Below, piece after piece: positions 34,375 to 45,543 of a stretch of DNA of 64,000 nucleotides; the stretch's first letter is position 1; the number at the start of each line of letters is the position of its first letter. A model generated the notes under the pieces. That model made no database searches. It was not told the DNA's origin and saw nothing but the letters and a program-made list of their open reading frames with translations. Source of the DNA: Piezodorus guildinii (Eukaryota > Arthropoda > Insecta > Hemiptera > Pentatomidae); the NCBI GenBank assembly GCA_023052935.1, contig CM041292.1, positions 107,811,906 to 107,875,905 on the forward strand, read 5' to 3'. A program made the position numbers and the translations under genes.

Positions 34375-35339
34375 ATAAATATAACATACAAATTGAATGT
34401 AGTAAACACAGAGACATAGCAGTGAAGAGCAGCTATATTTCTCGCTCGGGTTCACTCGGCCGTCCCGAGTTTCTCCGATCCAGAAGGATCAGCTCTACTC
34501 ACAGCCTACAAAAAAATCTGTGTGCTGTGCACCAAAAGAGGTTTAAAATAAAAATAAGATATTAGTATAAAAGGTGTGGTTATAGAGTATTCTGATTTCC
34601 AAGCACGTACTTAATTCTCTAATTTATGTGTAAATACAACGAAATTCGGAATTTTCAGACCTAAAAAAAGGAGTTAAAATGTGTCAATAATTTAAGATCG
34701 TCCAAAAGGCGTGATCGAAATTTTATTCTCCAAGGGTTTGCCAGAGGGTTGTCAATTGTGCTATAAATTCTCCAAAAGCAGGTTTATGGGTGATTAAAAA
34801 AATGTATCTTATTACTATTTTTTTTAAATATTAACTTTAAAAACATCTGAAAGTGATTAAGTTACAAACCTGTTTTCTATATTTAAGCTGAGAAGAAGTC
34901 ATAAGCATGCATCATCGGTTTTAAATAACACCGATAATCAAATGATCGGTTGACCTTTTCTCTATTTCCGAGAGTTGTCTTTAAATTTTATAAGCTATTA
35001 TATAACTTTTTATGTAAAAATGAAGTTATAAATAAAAGTGATGATGGCGGTTAGTCGACAGAATGAGCACTAAACTAAACGCATTACCTTTCTCAACCGT
35101 GGCATTTCATTATCCCGGCCGTTACACAGAGGTTTCAAAGGCTAAACGAATCATTTTTTTTCGTTTATTAATATCACTTGTATTTGACAGTGTAATCATC
35201 TTTTACATATTTCATATAATTTTCTTTCAGAAACTCTATTCAACCTCGTTTTAGTTCCATTCCAGCTAATCTTGCATGCACTGTCATAAGGCGATGAAAT
35301 AAATTAACTTAATATTTGTCACACAACAACAATTTTTTT
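34375..35339. other. No feature recognised
   Basis: AT-rich apart from a GC-richer patch at 34435-34510 (CTCGCTCGGGTTCACTCGGC) that matches nothing else here. Confidence 0.5.
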
Positions 35340-35445
35340 TATTGAGTATTATTACAAACTGTCCCAATTTGTAAATCAATAGTAGTGGTGAAAGATAACG
35401 TACATACTACATTCATACAATATTTACACAGTATAAAATTACAAT
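35340..35445 (-). mobile_element. Jockey-like LINE, group S1, 3' UTR tail fragment
   Basis: Minus strand contains CTGTGTAAATATTGTATGAA and a short ATTAC..ACTATT stretch, as at the 3' end of the S1 copies at 2155-2230 and 25190-25260. No coding part. Confidence 0.6.

Positions 35446-35481
<36 letters not shown>
35446..35481. repeat. (TA)n microsatellite at the foldback left flank
   Basis: TA array that ends exactly at the foldback terminus; a shorter TA array flanks the other end (37010-37025). Confidence 0.9.
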
Positions 35482-35484
<3 letters not shown>

Positions 35485-37002
35485 CAAGTCAAATTCAACC
35501 TTTTCCAAGTCAAATTCAACCTTTTCCATTTAAAATTCAACCTTTTTCGATTTCAATAAAATAATAAAAATCAAATTAACATGATTTTATGGTTGTTTTA
35601 ATTACACCTTATGTTTTTAACCCTTGTGGCTTGTTTAATGTTCCCAGGGGCCTCTTTACCTATAATTAGTCACGATTATAATAATAAGTATAAACCATAC
35701 TTTAATTTTTAGACATTTTCTATACAAGGTCTGGTAGTCGGATTAGCGGGGGTTCGTTTTATTTTAGTTTTATAATCGCGGGCGAAAATATTATCAATTG
35801 AGGTTTATTTTAACTTTTTCGTATTTATTGGATAGTAGGCTCAGTAGATAAATTCCCAAAGGTTCGTTACCGATTACATTATTAATTTTAATCGCGCTCG
35901 CTCAAACATGGGTTTATTATAACTTTTTCGTATTTATTGGGTACAAGGCTCAGTAGCTGCGTTCCCAAAGGTTCGTTACCGATCAGACTATTAATTTTAA
36001 TCGCGCTAGCTCAAATATGGGTTTATTATAACTTCGTGTTTTATTTCTATGCTAATTTCTGTATTTGTGTTTTGGTGGGTTTTGTTAGTGATTGTGTTGA
36101 TGATTTTTTAGTCAGTTGGTCTAATGTATGTTTATGTAGTTTTTTTTGTAACTTTTCATCTATTGGGTTACTGCTAATCCTTTTTATCTGGATAGTAAGT
36201 TATCTTTTTGGTTAATATTTTGGAGTTTTATAATAAGCAGCTAAACAGAACGATTTTATACGTCCATTTGTATTTGATAAATTTCTACTTGTGTTAGCGC
36301 AATTAAAATTAATAGTATAATCTGTAATGAGTCCTTGGTTACGCAACGACAGAGCATGCAGTAAATACGATGCAGTAAATACGAACAAGTTTAAATAAAC
36401 CTCTTCTTGAGCGAGCGCGATCAAAATTAATAGTAGTATTGGTAACGAACCTTTGGGAACGCAGCTACTGAGCCTTGTATCAAATAAATACGAAAAAATT
36501 TTTATGAACCCATATTTGAGCGAACGCGATTAAAATTAATAGTGTAATCGGTAACGAACCTTTGGGAGCGCAGCTACTGAGCCTACTATCCAATAAATAC
36601 GAAAAAGTTAAAATAAACCTCAATTGATAATATTTTCGCCCGCGATTATAAAACTAAAATAAAACAAACCCCCGCTAATTCGACTACCAGACCTTGTATC
36701 GAAAATGTCTAAAAATTAAAGGATCGGTTATACTTATTATTATAATCGTGACTAATTATAGGTAAAGAGGCCCCTGGGAACATTTAACAAGCCACAAGGG
36801 TTAAAAACATAAGGTGTAATTAAAATAAACATAAAATCATGTTAATTTGATTTTTATTATTTTATTGAAATCGAAAAAGGTTGAATTTGAAATGGAAAAG
36901 GTTGAATTTGACTTGGAAAAGGTCGAATTTGACTTGGAAAAGGTTGAATTTGAAATGGAAAAGGTTGAATTTGACTTGGAAAAGGTTGAATTTGACTTGG
37001 AA
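35482..37002. mobile_element. Foldback-type transposable element with long composite inverted repeats
   Basis: About 1521 bases. The outer 35482-36033 is the inverted complement of about 36290-37002. From the outside in, each arm has (1) a 21-bp tandem repeat (TTCCAAGTCAAATTCAACCT type; three units at left, six at right, 36877-37002), (2) a unique segment of about 255 bases (35545-35801; 36620-36876) that I estimate at well over 90 percent identity between arms, and (3) tandem units of 109 bp carrying ATTTATTGG..AGGCTCAGTAG, CCCAAAGGTTCGTTACCGAT and TTTTAATCGCG (two and a bit at left, starts 35802, 35911, 36020; three at right). A short AT-rich centre (36034-36289) has no convincing gene. This organisation is that of foldback elements (FB of Drosophila; Galileo-like). 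No transposase is encoded, so it is non-autonomous. Confidence 0.85.
36877..37002. repeat. 21-bp tandem repeat, right terminus of foldback element
   Basis: Six exact-length 21-bp units in two variants (AATTTGACTTGG and AATTTGAAATGG cores). Since 21 is a multiple of 3, the strand reads as an open heptad repeat KVEFDLE; I regard this as a by-product of the repeat, not a gene. The left arm has three matching units at 35482-35544. Confidence 0.92.
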
Positions 37003-37025
37003 ATGCTATTTATATATATATATAC

Positions 37026-37522
37026 AATAATGAATCAATAAAATGGTAGCAAAGTCTATAAATCCCTTATACCTAAACTTAATATTTAAGAATTTGACTT
37101 TACACCCTATCCAAGATATATAAAATATAAGAATTGGAAGCAAAAACATTGCTTAATTATGCCGTTCTGTTTTCCCCAATTTTCGTGACTACTCGTCAAA
37201 TTAAAACCCTCAGGGACTCTCTGTCCATAACACACATTATAGCACTATATCACACTATAGCACTTAAATGTAAAATATGGAGTTAATATCTTAATTGTTA
37301 GAATCTATCACTATAACTTCAAACTAAGTTCGCTTGAACACAGATTTTAAAATTATAAATCTAATTTAGTAGGTTGTTAGGTGGATGACACATAATTAAA
37401 ATGTTAATATACTTAAAATAGTAATTAACATCCATTATTTTGTATTTAGTATGCTATACACTTTGACACCAAAGTGTCGAAGTATTAGTCTTATCGTCAG
37501 GATTCAATTTTTTTTTTCTTTT
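37026..37522. other. No feature recognised
   Basis: AT-rich unique DNA. Confidence 0.5.
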
Positions 37523-37936
37523 TTAACTTTACTACGGAGTAGAACTTCGGGACTCTACTAAACCATCGAATATTTCCCGTATCCAATCCCTACAATCCAA
37601 AATTCTTCGTAAAATCCTCAATGCTCCTTACTTTGTCACGAATAAACTCATCTTAATATTCCGTCAAGACCTTAATGTTCCGTATGCTGATTTGGCCCGA
37701 TCCAGATATCATTCCTTTCATGACAAACTCCATTCCCATCCTAATCCTCTAGTTTCAATCACTTTCTTCCTCTTCAATTCCTGATAATTCTCTGAGGCGT
37801 CTGAAAAGGAGATTTTTAGAGTGCTTCCATTGGGATGCTTCTCTACATGTTTTTCAGGTTTTTTTATATTTCACTCAAATTTACTCGTTTTTTCTATTAT
37901 ACAGTTGTTAATAACAATAAATAAATTTTAAAAAAA
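37523..37936 (+). pseudogene. Jockey-like LINE, group S2, 3' end
   Basis: Reads YGVELRDSTKPSNISRIQSL, QSKILRKILNAPYFVTNK, QDLNVPYADLARSRYHSFHD and KLHSHPNPLVSI, the same C-terminal region as the Jockey protein at 2-1807. The final RRLKR.. block is shifted into another frame (CTGAGGCGTCTGAAAAGGAG) and WPRD is deleted. UTR GTGCTTCCATTGGGATGCTT and the A-rich end at 37925-37936 match 24836-25006. Confidence 0.9.
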
Positions 37937-38474
37937 GTGTATATACCTACATTAACTATAAATGTTTGCAGTTTTCCCTTTTTATGCATATTTATCCATA
38001 TTAATAATGTTTTGACAAATATTAAGTGTAAAGCATTTTAATACTTTTAAATTAAGCTTGCATGCTTTTACATTTCAGTGTCACAAAATATGTGAATTAT
38101 ATACTCTTATGATATTGTTGTTTCCTGGGAGGTTTATGTAAACCTATTATTTTTTTTTTAACCATAGATGTATTTTAAAGGAGTCGTATTAAGCTGAATA
38201 ACCTCTGCAGTAAGCATGTAGTTGAGTGCATACGTAACACCATTTTATCTTCTTTTTTTTCATAATTATCAAGTATTTAGCATTAATTATGATCAATTAT
38301 TCATAATTACGTAAAAGCATCCAGCAATAATAAATAATTATTTTTCTTAAACCTTCCAGTAATAAGATAACAGTAATATGATTCTTGGAACTTCTATCTG
38401 TAGGAGTAGCTTAAATGCAGATGATAGATTTAAGATGCAAACATTTATACTCCCAAAGATTAAAAAAAATACCC
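37937..38474. other. No feature recognised
   Basis: AT-rich DNA. Confidence 0.5.
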
Positions 38475-39290
38475 ATATGATCTTGTTAGCATTGATAAAA
38501 AAAAAAGGAACGAATTCGACATCCAACTAAAGAATAAAATATTCTTAATCCAGTTTTCAACGGAAATACACGTTCCAGGGTCCCCTGAGTCTGAACGACC
38601 AAGTCCCGCAAAAAGGTCTGTCTGTGTGTGTGTGTGTGGTAAGTCTAGCACGAAAACGAAAAGTCGTACAAAACTGAAATTTCATATTTAAGACAACTAA
38701 TACGCCCGAAATGTTACAGCGACGTTTTCATCAAAATCAGCTAAACAGAAGAGCCACTATATACCATGCATTTAGGACCTTTTTATGTTTTTCTCAAAAA
38801 CGGCTCCAACGATTTTGACTAAACTCGCTATGTGGATGTAAAATATAACAGGCTTTAAAATTTGATGTAGGTTTCATTTTGATTGAAATGGTCTGATAGA
38901 GCTTTAAAGCTGATATTTTAATTTTTTTTCCTCTAAAGTACCTTTAACTTTGTAGATTTAAAAAAAGCATCTTGTTAGCATTGATAATTAATAGCTAAGT
39001 ATGCAAGTTGAGTGAATTTGATAAACAACTAAAGGAGAAAAGTGCAAAAATGTTTGTTTATGGAGTTTCTGTGTTTTTGAACATAAGAATAGTAAAATAG
39101 ATATATAATATACCGATGGAAAGTTAAAATTTTAGAAAAAATATTATATTATTCACAAACATGTAAAAGTTAATAGAGAGTGATGAAAAGCCGAAAAAAC
39201 AAACTGATTGTTTTTTTATAATAATATAATAGATTATTTAGTAAAACACATGTTTCTATCGAATTGCAATTTAATTAATACCTTACAACA
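38475..39290 (+). repeat. Repeat family U1, copy B with a duplicated internal piece
   Basis: The main copy starts at about 38548 (CAGTTTTCAACGGAAATACA) and runs through the (TG)n tract (38618-38638), TAGCACGAAAACGAAAAGTC, AAACGGCTCCAACGATTTTG and CTTGTTAGCATTGATAA to about 39290. A short piece (38475-38545) repeats the internal CTTGTTAGCATTGATAA segment upstream of it. Very close in sequence to copy D at 48833. The terminal GTGTGTTGCGC block is missing. Confidence 0.75.
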
Positions 39291-39477
39291 TACAACGAAG
39301 CTGGATGAGGGACCTCCTCAGATAGATTAAAGCCTTGGAAGGGGTGCTGCTGGGCACTTTACTTCCCCATGCCTATCATGTCTGATCTTACTTTTGTCCA
39401 ACACATTTGCTGATTGTCAGACATCTTCTGACAGGTGTAAATAAAGATATAAAGAAAAAAAAAAAATACCTTAAAAT

Positions 39478-39860
39478 TTATACTTTCACTAACCTATGTA
39501 TGAAATATATAGTAATGGTAAGTATTACGACCGTGAAAATTTTCGAATTGCAGTTTTCAAAAGATATACAAGTTTTACGATCCCCTGAGTCTAAACGACA
39601 AAGTCCCGCAAAAAGGTCTGTATGTGTGTGTGTGTGTGTGGTAAGTCTAGCGCGAAAACAAAAAGTCGTACGAAACTGAAATTTTATATTTATGACAACT
39701 ACACGCTATATATAAACTATATTCATGTTACAGTAACATTTTCATCATAATGAGCGAACCAGAAGAGTCACTTTATTCTATGCATTTTGCACGTTTTTTA
39801 CGATTTCCTCAAAAACGGATTTTGATTAAACTCTCTGTATGGATGTAAAATTTCCTGTTC
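39478..39860 (+). repeat. Repeat family U1, copy C (5' half)
   Basis: Starts TACTTTCACTAACCTATGTA (as at 48848) and runs through GTGAAAATTTTCGAATTGCA, GAGTCTAAACGACAAAGTCC, the (TG)n tract (39622-39640) and GATTTTGATTAAACTC, then stops. Confidence 0.75.
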
Positions 39861-39904
39861 AAGAGCCAAATGTAATTACAATGACGATATCTTTAAAAAA
39901 ATTC

Positions 39905-40001
39905 TAGAACTGCTTGCCAGGTTTGAACCCGCGACCTTAGGTATAAATAAATTAGGTATAGGCTGTTCTGCTAGCCACTAGACCACAAATGACCCTGATA
40001 T
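39905..40001 (-). mobile_element. tRNA-like SINE head, third type
   Basis: Minus strand reads TGGTCTAGTGGCTAGCAGAA (A box) and GGTCGCGGGTTCAAACCTGG (B box). A 15-base insertion that duplicates part of ACCTAATTTATTTATACCTA separates the boxes. No SINE body recognised beyond it. It could be an old tRNA pseudogene instead. Confidence 0.6.
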
Positions 40002-40729
40002 TGAAGCAGTGCTGTAAGATTTTCATTAATTTATTTTGCTTATTACTATTTGAATTAATCTTTAAATAGTTAATTAAATTTATTTAATTAATATTAATCG
40101 CTATTCTTACCATTTTATTTTTTTTTTATCCATATTAAATTATAAATTACTCAAACGTGCAGTATGTCAGCTCCGAAAATATCTATTTGGATCGAAGCCA
40201 GATTATTTAATCTTGAACATTTTTATCTCTTGCTAAACTTAAAATGAGCATCTAAACAATGGAAATCTTTATGTATTTTTCTCATACGTTCACTATTTCT
40301 GTGATGACCAGTCTCTGAGGCTAACACTGGAAGGCCGGATATCAACCAAGATATAAGGATATATCTTTTATTTATTACATAATTGGAAGCCCTGACCTAG
40401 CTGAAAACGTGATGATGAGAAATCCAGCGTGAGGAACCGGTCTTCTCTAATTCTCCTTTGCCTAGGTCAGAAGGTTATTTATTAAACATGTCTACACTGA
40501 TGTCTTTTTACGAAAGGTTCTTGAAAATAAAAATTTGAAATCAAAACTTTTATTGGATAACCTAACTTAGCTCTGCAAGGATGGAAAAGTGATGAAAATT
40601 CTCTCCTCCTGAATTTTATTTACAACCTTATAAATACTAATTCTAATGAGGAGTATAACAAAAAATGATCTTTTTTCAACCAAATATTTTTATTATTATA
40701 ATTTCTTAAATATAAAATACAATTAAAAT
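40002..40729. other. No feature recognised
   Basis: AT-rich DNA with short GC-richer patches (40300-40470) and no recognised motifs. Confidence 0.5.
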
Positions 40730-41440
40730 GTAAAGTATAGTCCATTGTTATCTACCCGCCAAATGCTCGATCCCACGCAGACACTCTTTGGGATCAAAGA
40801 ACTTTGGACCGCAATTATAACTTCCGCAAAATTATCCAATTTATTTCCTTGAAGAAAATGGGCCATTGATCGACACAAGCAGTAATCCGATGGTGCGAGG
40901 TCTGGACTATATAGAGGATGAGGTAGGAGTTCGAACCCATGAAGTTCTTTGAAATGTTTCTTTGGTTAGACGAGAAGTGTGGGGAAGAGCATTATGTTGT
41001 TGGAATGAAACTCCCTTTCGGTTGATTGGAGTAGGATTACGTTTTGACAACTTCGCATATAACCTTTTCAGTAATCCGCAGTAGATTTCAAAATTCAAAA
41101 AGTATTCATCAGGAACAAATTCGTGATGTTATTCAACACCATAAGCACACTACCTGGCAAGTTTGCGAGTACTTCTGGATGGATTTGACTCAATGCCTTT
41201 CTGCATAACCATATCAACATCCATTAATGTTCACCCAGAGCCCTTCTTGGTTTCCAACGTCGTATCACCACTGATAAATTATCCAAACCAACGCTGTGCA
41301 GTGCGCTGGTCCCAGACATCACCATCTTTATATTACATGAATTCATTGCTTCAGCGACTGTGAAATTTTTTTTCAGCAATCCCTTAAATTTATGTGAAAT
41401 TGGTATGACACTGTCATATTTTTTCTTTAAAACTATTAGC
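40730..41440 (-). pseudogene. mariner-family transposase, internally deleted
   Basis: Minus strand reads DQRTAQRWFG.FISGDTTLE (the second helix-turn-helix region), NPSRSTRKLA, then after a large gap EFVPDEYFLNFEIYCGLLKR, PTPINRKGVSFQQHNALPHT and, in a shifted frame, YSPDLAPSDYCLCRSMAHFL with a stop near 40735. The INRKGV.F..DNA.PHT...YSPDLAPSDY series is diagnostic of mariner. The catalytic Asp before NA.PHT is His here. About 120 residues with the first catalytic Asp are missing, so it is inactive. The remaining 710 bases compare with about 1040 in an intact gene. I did not find terminal inverted repeats. Confidence 0.88.
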
Positions 41441-41654
41441 TAAACTGAACGTTTTTTTGAAGAAGTTGAACGGGTATTTACAGTACTTTAAAATCTAGAA
41501 TCATAAAAAATACAACAAACAGCTGAAATTTTAACATGATTAAAAAAAAAAAGAAAAAAAGTCTTTTGAAACATAATTGGCAAAAGGTTGGATTTATTTT
41601 TCGATTTCTCTAAAGTAGTTGAATTTATTAACAACAGAAGGTTAACCTTAGACC

Positions 41655-41742
41655 TACATTTCCGCCCTCTCCTAATTTTGGCAAAATAGTTTTGAGATAG
41701 ATTTAAGAAAATTTCAACAAAAACACATCGCCATGAGAGATA
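41655..41742. repeat. 88-bp direct repeat, left copy
   Basis: TACATTTCCGCCCTCTCCTA ... CATCGCCATGAGAGATA. Aligns without gaps with 42850-42937; I count 7 mismatches in 88. The two copies bracket the RTE-like relic precisely. Confidence 0.9.
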
Positions 41743-42849
41743 ATAAAAATAATAATAATAGTCTTTATTGAAATACATATAAACATTTATAATACATTTT
41801 TTTCTTCTTTCTTTATATACATATACGTACATAGACCTTCCTTTTCAGGAATTTAAAGTCTTTAACGGTACTACCCGTACTTGAGTTTAAGAGTTCGCTC
41901 ATCTTCATCTTCCAAAATTCCCTGTCCTTGGCTTTACGTGACCATAGCACTCCTTCTGCCTTTTTGATCTCATCGACCCACCTTCTTCTTTGCCTGCCTC
42001 GGTCCCTTTTCTCATCTAATGGGGTCCACTCAGTCAACATTTTCGCCCAGTTTTTATCATTTTTCCTCATTAGATGGCCAGCCCATTGCCATTTCATCTT
42101 TTTCACAAATGTGATTGCATCAGTGACACCACTAACCTTTCTTATTGTTTGGCTGTTTAGCTTTTGGCTTTTTCTTATGCCGAACATGCTCCTCTCCATT
42201 GCTCTTTGACATGTTATAATTTTTCTCTCATGAAGCGTGTTGAGGGACCATGTTTGACATCCATAAGATAGGACAGGCAATATACAGGCTATTGTATGCA
42301 ATATTGAAGGCTAACGTTTTTAGAGGCTGGCTGATATTGTTCTTCATAACCATCCCTAAGCTCCAATATTTTCGCCAAGCCATAGCTGTCCTTGTTTGGA
42401 TTTCAATGGACTGTCGATCTTTAAAAGATATCACCTGTCCAAGATATTTGATTTCTTCTACTACACCTAATTCAGGAAGATCTGTTTTGACTTTTGAAAA
42501 CTGGAGCTGGTGATTATTTTAGTCTTTGCCAAGTCCAATGACAGTCCATGTTGTGCACTTCTATACCTAAGTTGTTGCAGCATTGTCACTATCTCTTCTT
42601 CTTTTCTGGAAATCAGTAGGACATCATCAGCATATTTAAATACATTTATTTTGACACATTTATATTTATCCCATATTGTTGCCATTCCATCTCCTTTGGA
42701 CTAAGTTCCAGTACTATACTGAACAGCTGTGGTGATAGTGCGTCTCCTTGCCTGACTCCCCTCTTGATTGGAAACTCCTTGCCTTTTTTGTCGCTAAATA
42801 TAAATGCTTTGTTGTCAGTACATGATTGCTTTATTATAGAAATATATTT
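41743..42849 (-). pseudogene. RTE-like LINE relic, RT motif B to C-terminus
   Basis: Minus strand opens with IIKQSCTDNKAF, then FPIKRGVRQGDALSPQLFS (motif B), VFKYADDVLLISR (motif C, both Asp kept), LSLDLAKTKII, and after a frameshift CQTWSLNTLHERKI, CQRAMERSMFGIRKSQ, MKWQWAGHLMRKND and RGRQRRRWVDEIKKA (42301-41813). The C-terminus GHLMR..D..W...+.EW.P...+R..GR...RW.D is typical of RTE/endonuclease-RT LINEs. The 3' end is (AAT)n at 41741-41760. The distal 162 codons are open, but stops and shifts upstream make it a pseudogene. It is unlike the RTE-like copies at 10975 and 20831 in detail. Confidence 0.9.
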
Positions 42850-42937
42850 TACATTTCCGCCCTCTCCTAGTTTTAGAAAAATAGTTTTGAGGTAGATTTA
42901 AGAGAATTTCAACAGATACACATCGCCATGAGAGATA
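42850..42937. repeat. 88-bp direct repeat, right copy
   Basis: See 41655-41742. If this is a target-site duplication it is much longer than the 5-20 bases usual for LINEs. Confidence 0.9.
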
Positions 42938-43016
42938 TTAATTATTAAAACTATAAATATATTTAAATTTTAAATATTTAAACTTTAGCAACTTACACGG
43001 AAATTATTAACATACT

Positions 43017-43021
<5 letters not shown>

Positions 43022-43046
<25 letters not shown>
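43022..43046. repeat. (TA)n microsatellite
   Basis: Short TA run. Confidence 0.9.
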
Positions 43047-43047
<1 letters not shown>

Positions 43048-43184
43048 TATTATTATAACAAACAATCATCAACATCAGCAAAACAAATAACAGTAGATAA
43101 AAATATATTTTCCTGAATAACCTTGGCAGAACAACAACTGACAATAATACTGTATTAAGCATTGGAGCCGTAATGAAGCTAAGT

Positions 43185-43400
43185 CAATGCTTCTTGTGTA
43201 GCTCAATCCTTTGACAAAGTCTGGAGCCAAGGACATCTTTTGGACTGAAATTGCTCTCCTCTCATACTTATAATATCATTCTTATCTTTTTTCCTTTGCA
43301 AGAGAGCGCAGTCATCTGTGCGGCCAATTAAGGCTAGGGTATATCAAGGTCGATTCTTGCATCGTTGCTATTCATTATAAATCTACAAAATATACAATTT
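43185..43400 (+). pseudogene. Non-LTR RT relic, motifs A and B
   Basis: Reads ASCVAQSFDKVWSQGHLL (compare LDVAQAFDKVWH.GLL, motif A of Jockey/CR1-type RTs) and, about 130 bases on, ARVYQGRFLHRCYS (compare AGVPQGS.LGP.LY, motif B). The first Asp of motif A is replaced and both shifts and stops are present. It is too worn to place in a clade with certainty. Confidence 0.7.
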
Positions 43401-44744
43401 AACATCAAGCTATACTAAAATTTTTAAAAAATACTGTCATCCCAATATTATTGGCCTAAACTGAATGACTATTTCAAACTTAAAAGTTTAGAATAAAACT
43501 GTGTAAAATCTAGTATGCATCTCGCCAGAACAAATTGTTCACTTACACAATTATACACCAAAAACAGTTTCGCAGACCAAATAAATTATTTATTTATTAA
43601 TATTAAGCCCTTTCAAACAAAATTGTTATTTTAGTCCTAAATTAAAAATAAAAAAATGTCTTTAAAATTTGCAAAAACATTCTTCTAGGTAAGAAAGTAG
43701 TTTTTCGACCGACTTCTGGGTGTTTTGCAGAATTTTCGTAATGCCTATATTATTTACATTCTTTTTTTGGACTCTGCTTCGTAAGCAAAACAATCCCGAA
43801 GAATATGCGAGATTGTGAGCTCAACCCCACAGGTGGGTACACTGAGGCTATGTCTCCCTCGTTGTCAGGTATTATTTAGTTCGTGTACGAGTATACTAAA
43901 GCGTATACGTTTTAGGTTCGTTTTGTATATTTTTAAGGGTATAGGAAAAAGTAAAAAAAAAAAGAAACCACTAATAAACATGTTTATAACTTCCTACAAC
44001 TGATTACACGATCACCATCAATGTCGGTGACAGAACACGAACACTCCCACCCGCATCACAAAAACTTAACACAACAAATATCCCTCAACCCTAATAGCTA
44101 AGGCTAATAAAGAATTCGTTTCTTTTGTTATCATGTTCCCTGGTTGTCTCTATTTTAAAACAGATTTAGGATTTTTAAAAACTATTTGAATTTTTAGGGT
44201 GCGTTTTACATTTGAGCATGAAAACCCTCGAGTAAGTAAGTAAATTACAGGTCTATAGTCTAGATGAGAATATTTATTAAAAACCGTTGAGTTAGTAACA
44301 GAAAACTAAATATTATCGAATCGAGATCATGAGACGATTTTGCCTCAGCCTGTTCTATCCTGGATGGGGATATTATAGCAATTATTGGCGATAGGATACA
44401 GAAGTAATCTGGAGCAGAGAGCTGGCCTACCGGATGATGAGGTGTAATTTGCTTCCAAAAGCTGGTTTGAAGGGACCCACGCACAAAGATCCCTCTAGCA
44501 ATGGCCCTGAAAATTTCCGTTTGGAGCAGGCGGTCGAGTTTAGATAGCTACGGTTTATCGACTCCACCCAAAAAAAAATCTTTTTTGGCACGTGCCTAGG
44601 TTTTGTGAATTCGTGTTACAATGTCAAGAGCAGTATTTCTTCACACTACGGATTCGGAAAACTATTTGGCTCACCTTAACAAATTGTTGACGTAGGGTTT
44701 ATTTTTAATAACAACCTGTTTAGTATTTGTATTTTATATTTATA
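43401..44744. other. No feature recognised
   Basis: AT-rich with a GC-richer patch at 44320-44560 of unknown nature. Confidence 0.5.
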
Positions 44745-44870
44745 TGTGTGAAGTGCTACCATTGGGTAGTTCTTCCCCAAGACATTTTCATGACTTTTTA
44801 TTTTCATTCTACATATTTACTTATTGTGTTCTTAAATACAGTTGTAAATTACTGTAAATAAAAAATGTAT
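44745..44870 (+). mobile_element. Jockey-like LINE, group S2, 3' UTR fragment
   Basis: GAAGTGCTACCATTGGGTAG, TTTTCATGACTTTTTATTTT and CAGTTGTAAATTACTGTAAA match the UTRs at 24860-25006 and 37820-37936. Confidence 0.8.
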
Positions 44871-44924
44871 TTATATGTGACTTAATAGGATTATGATATA
44901 CACTGGGTATCTTAAATAATCAAA

Positions 44925-45140
44925 ATATGAAGTAATTAATCAATAAAATAATTAGTAATATTGGGGAATTATTTTCAATAATGAACTTTTGTAATAAAAA
45001 AAAAAAAATTACCTCCCCTCTCAAAATTTCAGGGCTTACGTTTTAAGATACGTAGAATCTGAATAAAAAAAATCCTTTTGCCGTCCACGGCTTATCTCCG
45101 AAACTACTGGACCAATTATTTTATCTGATAAATAGTTATG
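44925..45140 (+). repeat. Repeat family U2, 5' fragment
   Basis: TTACCTCCCCTCTCAAAATT, GGGCTTACGTTTTAAGATAC, GTAGAATCTGAATAA and CTCCGAAACTACTGGACCAA match 57990-58140 almost base for base. Only the first 200 bases are present. Confidence 0.8.
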
Positions 45141-45480
45141 TTAGGGCTAAGAAGTTAAATAATTTGAGATATAATAAATAGTGAATGTTTATTATTTTAA
45201 AATTCGAAATGGCCTATACCATTTCTAGTTAGTTAGGTGCGCAGTGTACAACTATTACAGATCTATCCATAGTGTTATAATGTTATCTATCCAACTTTAT
45301 CTACTGGAATAAAAAAATAAAATAAATAAACGAAAAAAAACACATACAATTCTTAGTACCAACTAATATTTCTTACCTAATAAATATTGGTCATTACTAA
45401 CACGATATTCATCGCATTATATGAACCTAAGTTGTTACAATGGAAAAATAAACACAATAATTTGTGTGTGTTGGTGTGTG

Positions 45481-45483
<3 letters not shown>

Positions 45484-45541
<58 letters not shown>
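45484..45541. repeat. (TA)n microsatellite
   Basis: About 28 TA units after a short GTGTG patch. Confidence 0.95.

Positions 45542-45543
<2 letters not shown>

Noticed and set aside
35937..36215. 92-codon hydrophobic frame in the foldback centre
   Set aside because: It begins inside the 109-bp tandem units and then runs through AT-rich DNA; hydrophobicity follows from T-rich composition and there is no known domain.
36847..37041. Open frame encoding a heptad KVEFDLE repeat that looks like a coiled coil
   Set aside because: It is the right-hand 21-bp tandem repeat of the foldback element; 21 is a multiple of three so any frame stays open. No conserved start or partner gene.
39905..40001. Possible functional tRNA gene (minus strand)
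   Set aside because: Extra internal duplication between the boxes and no closed acceptor stem.
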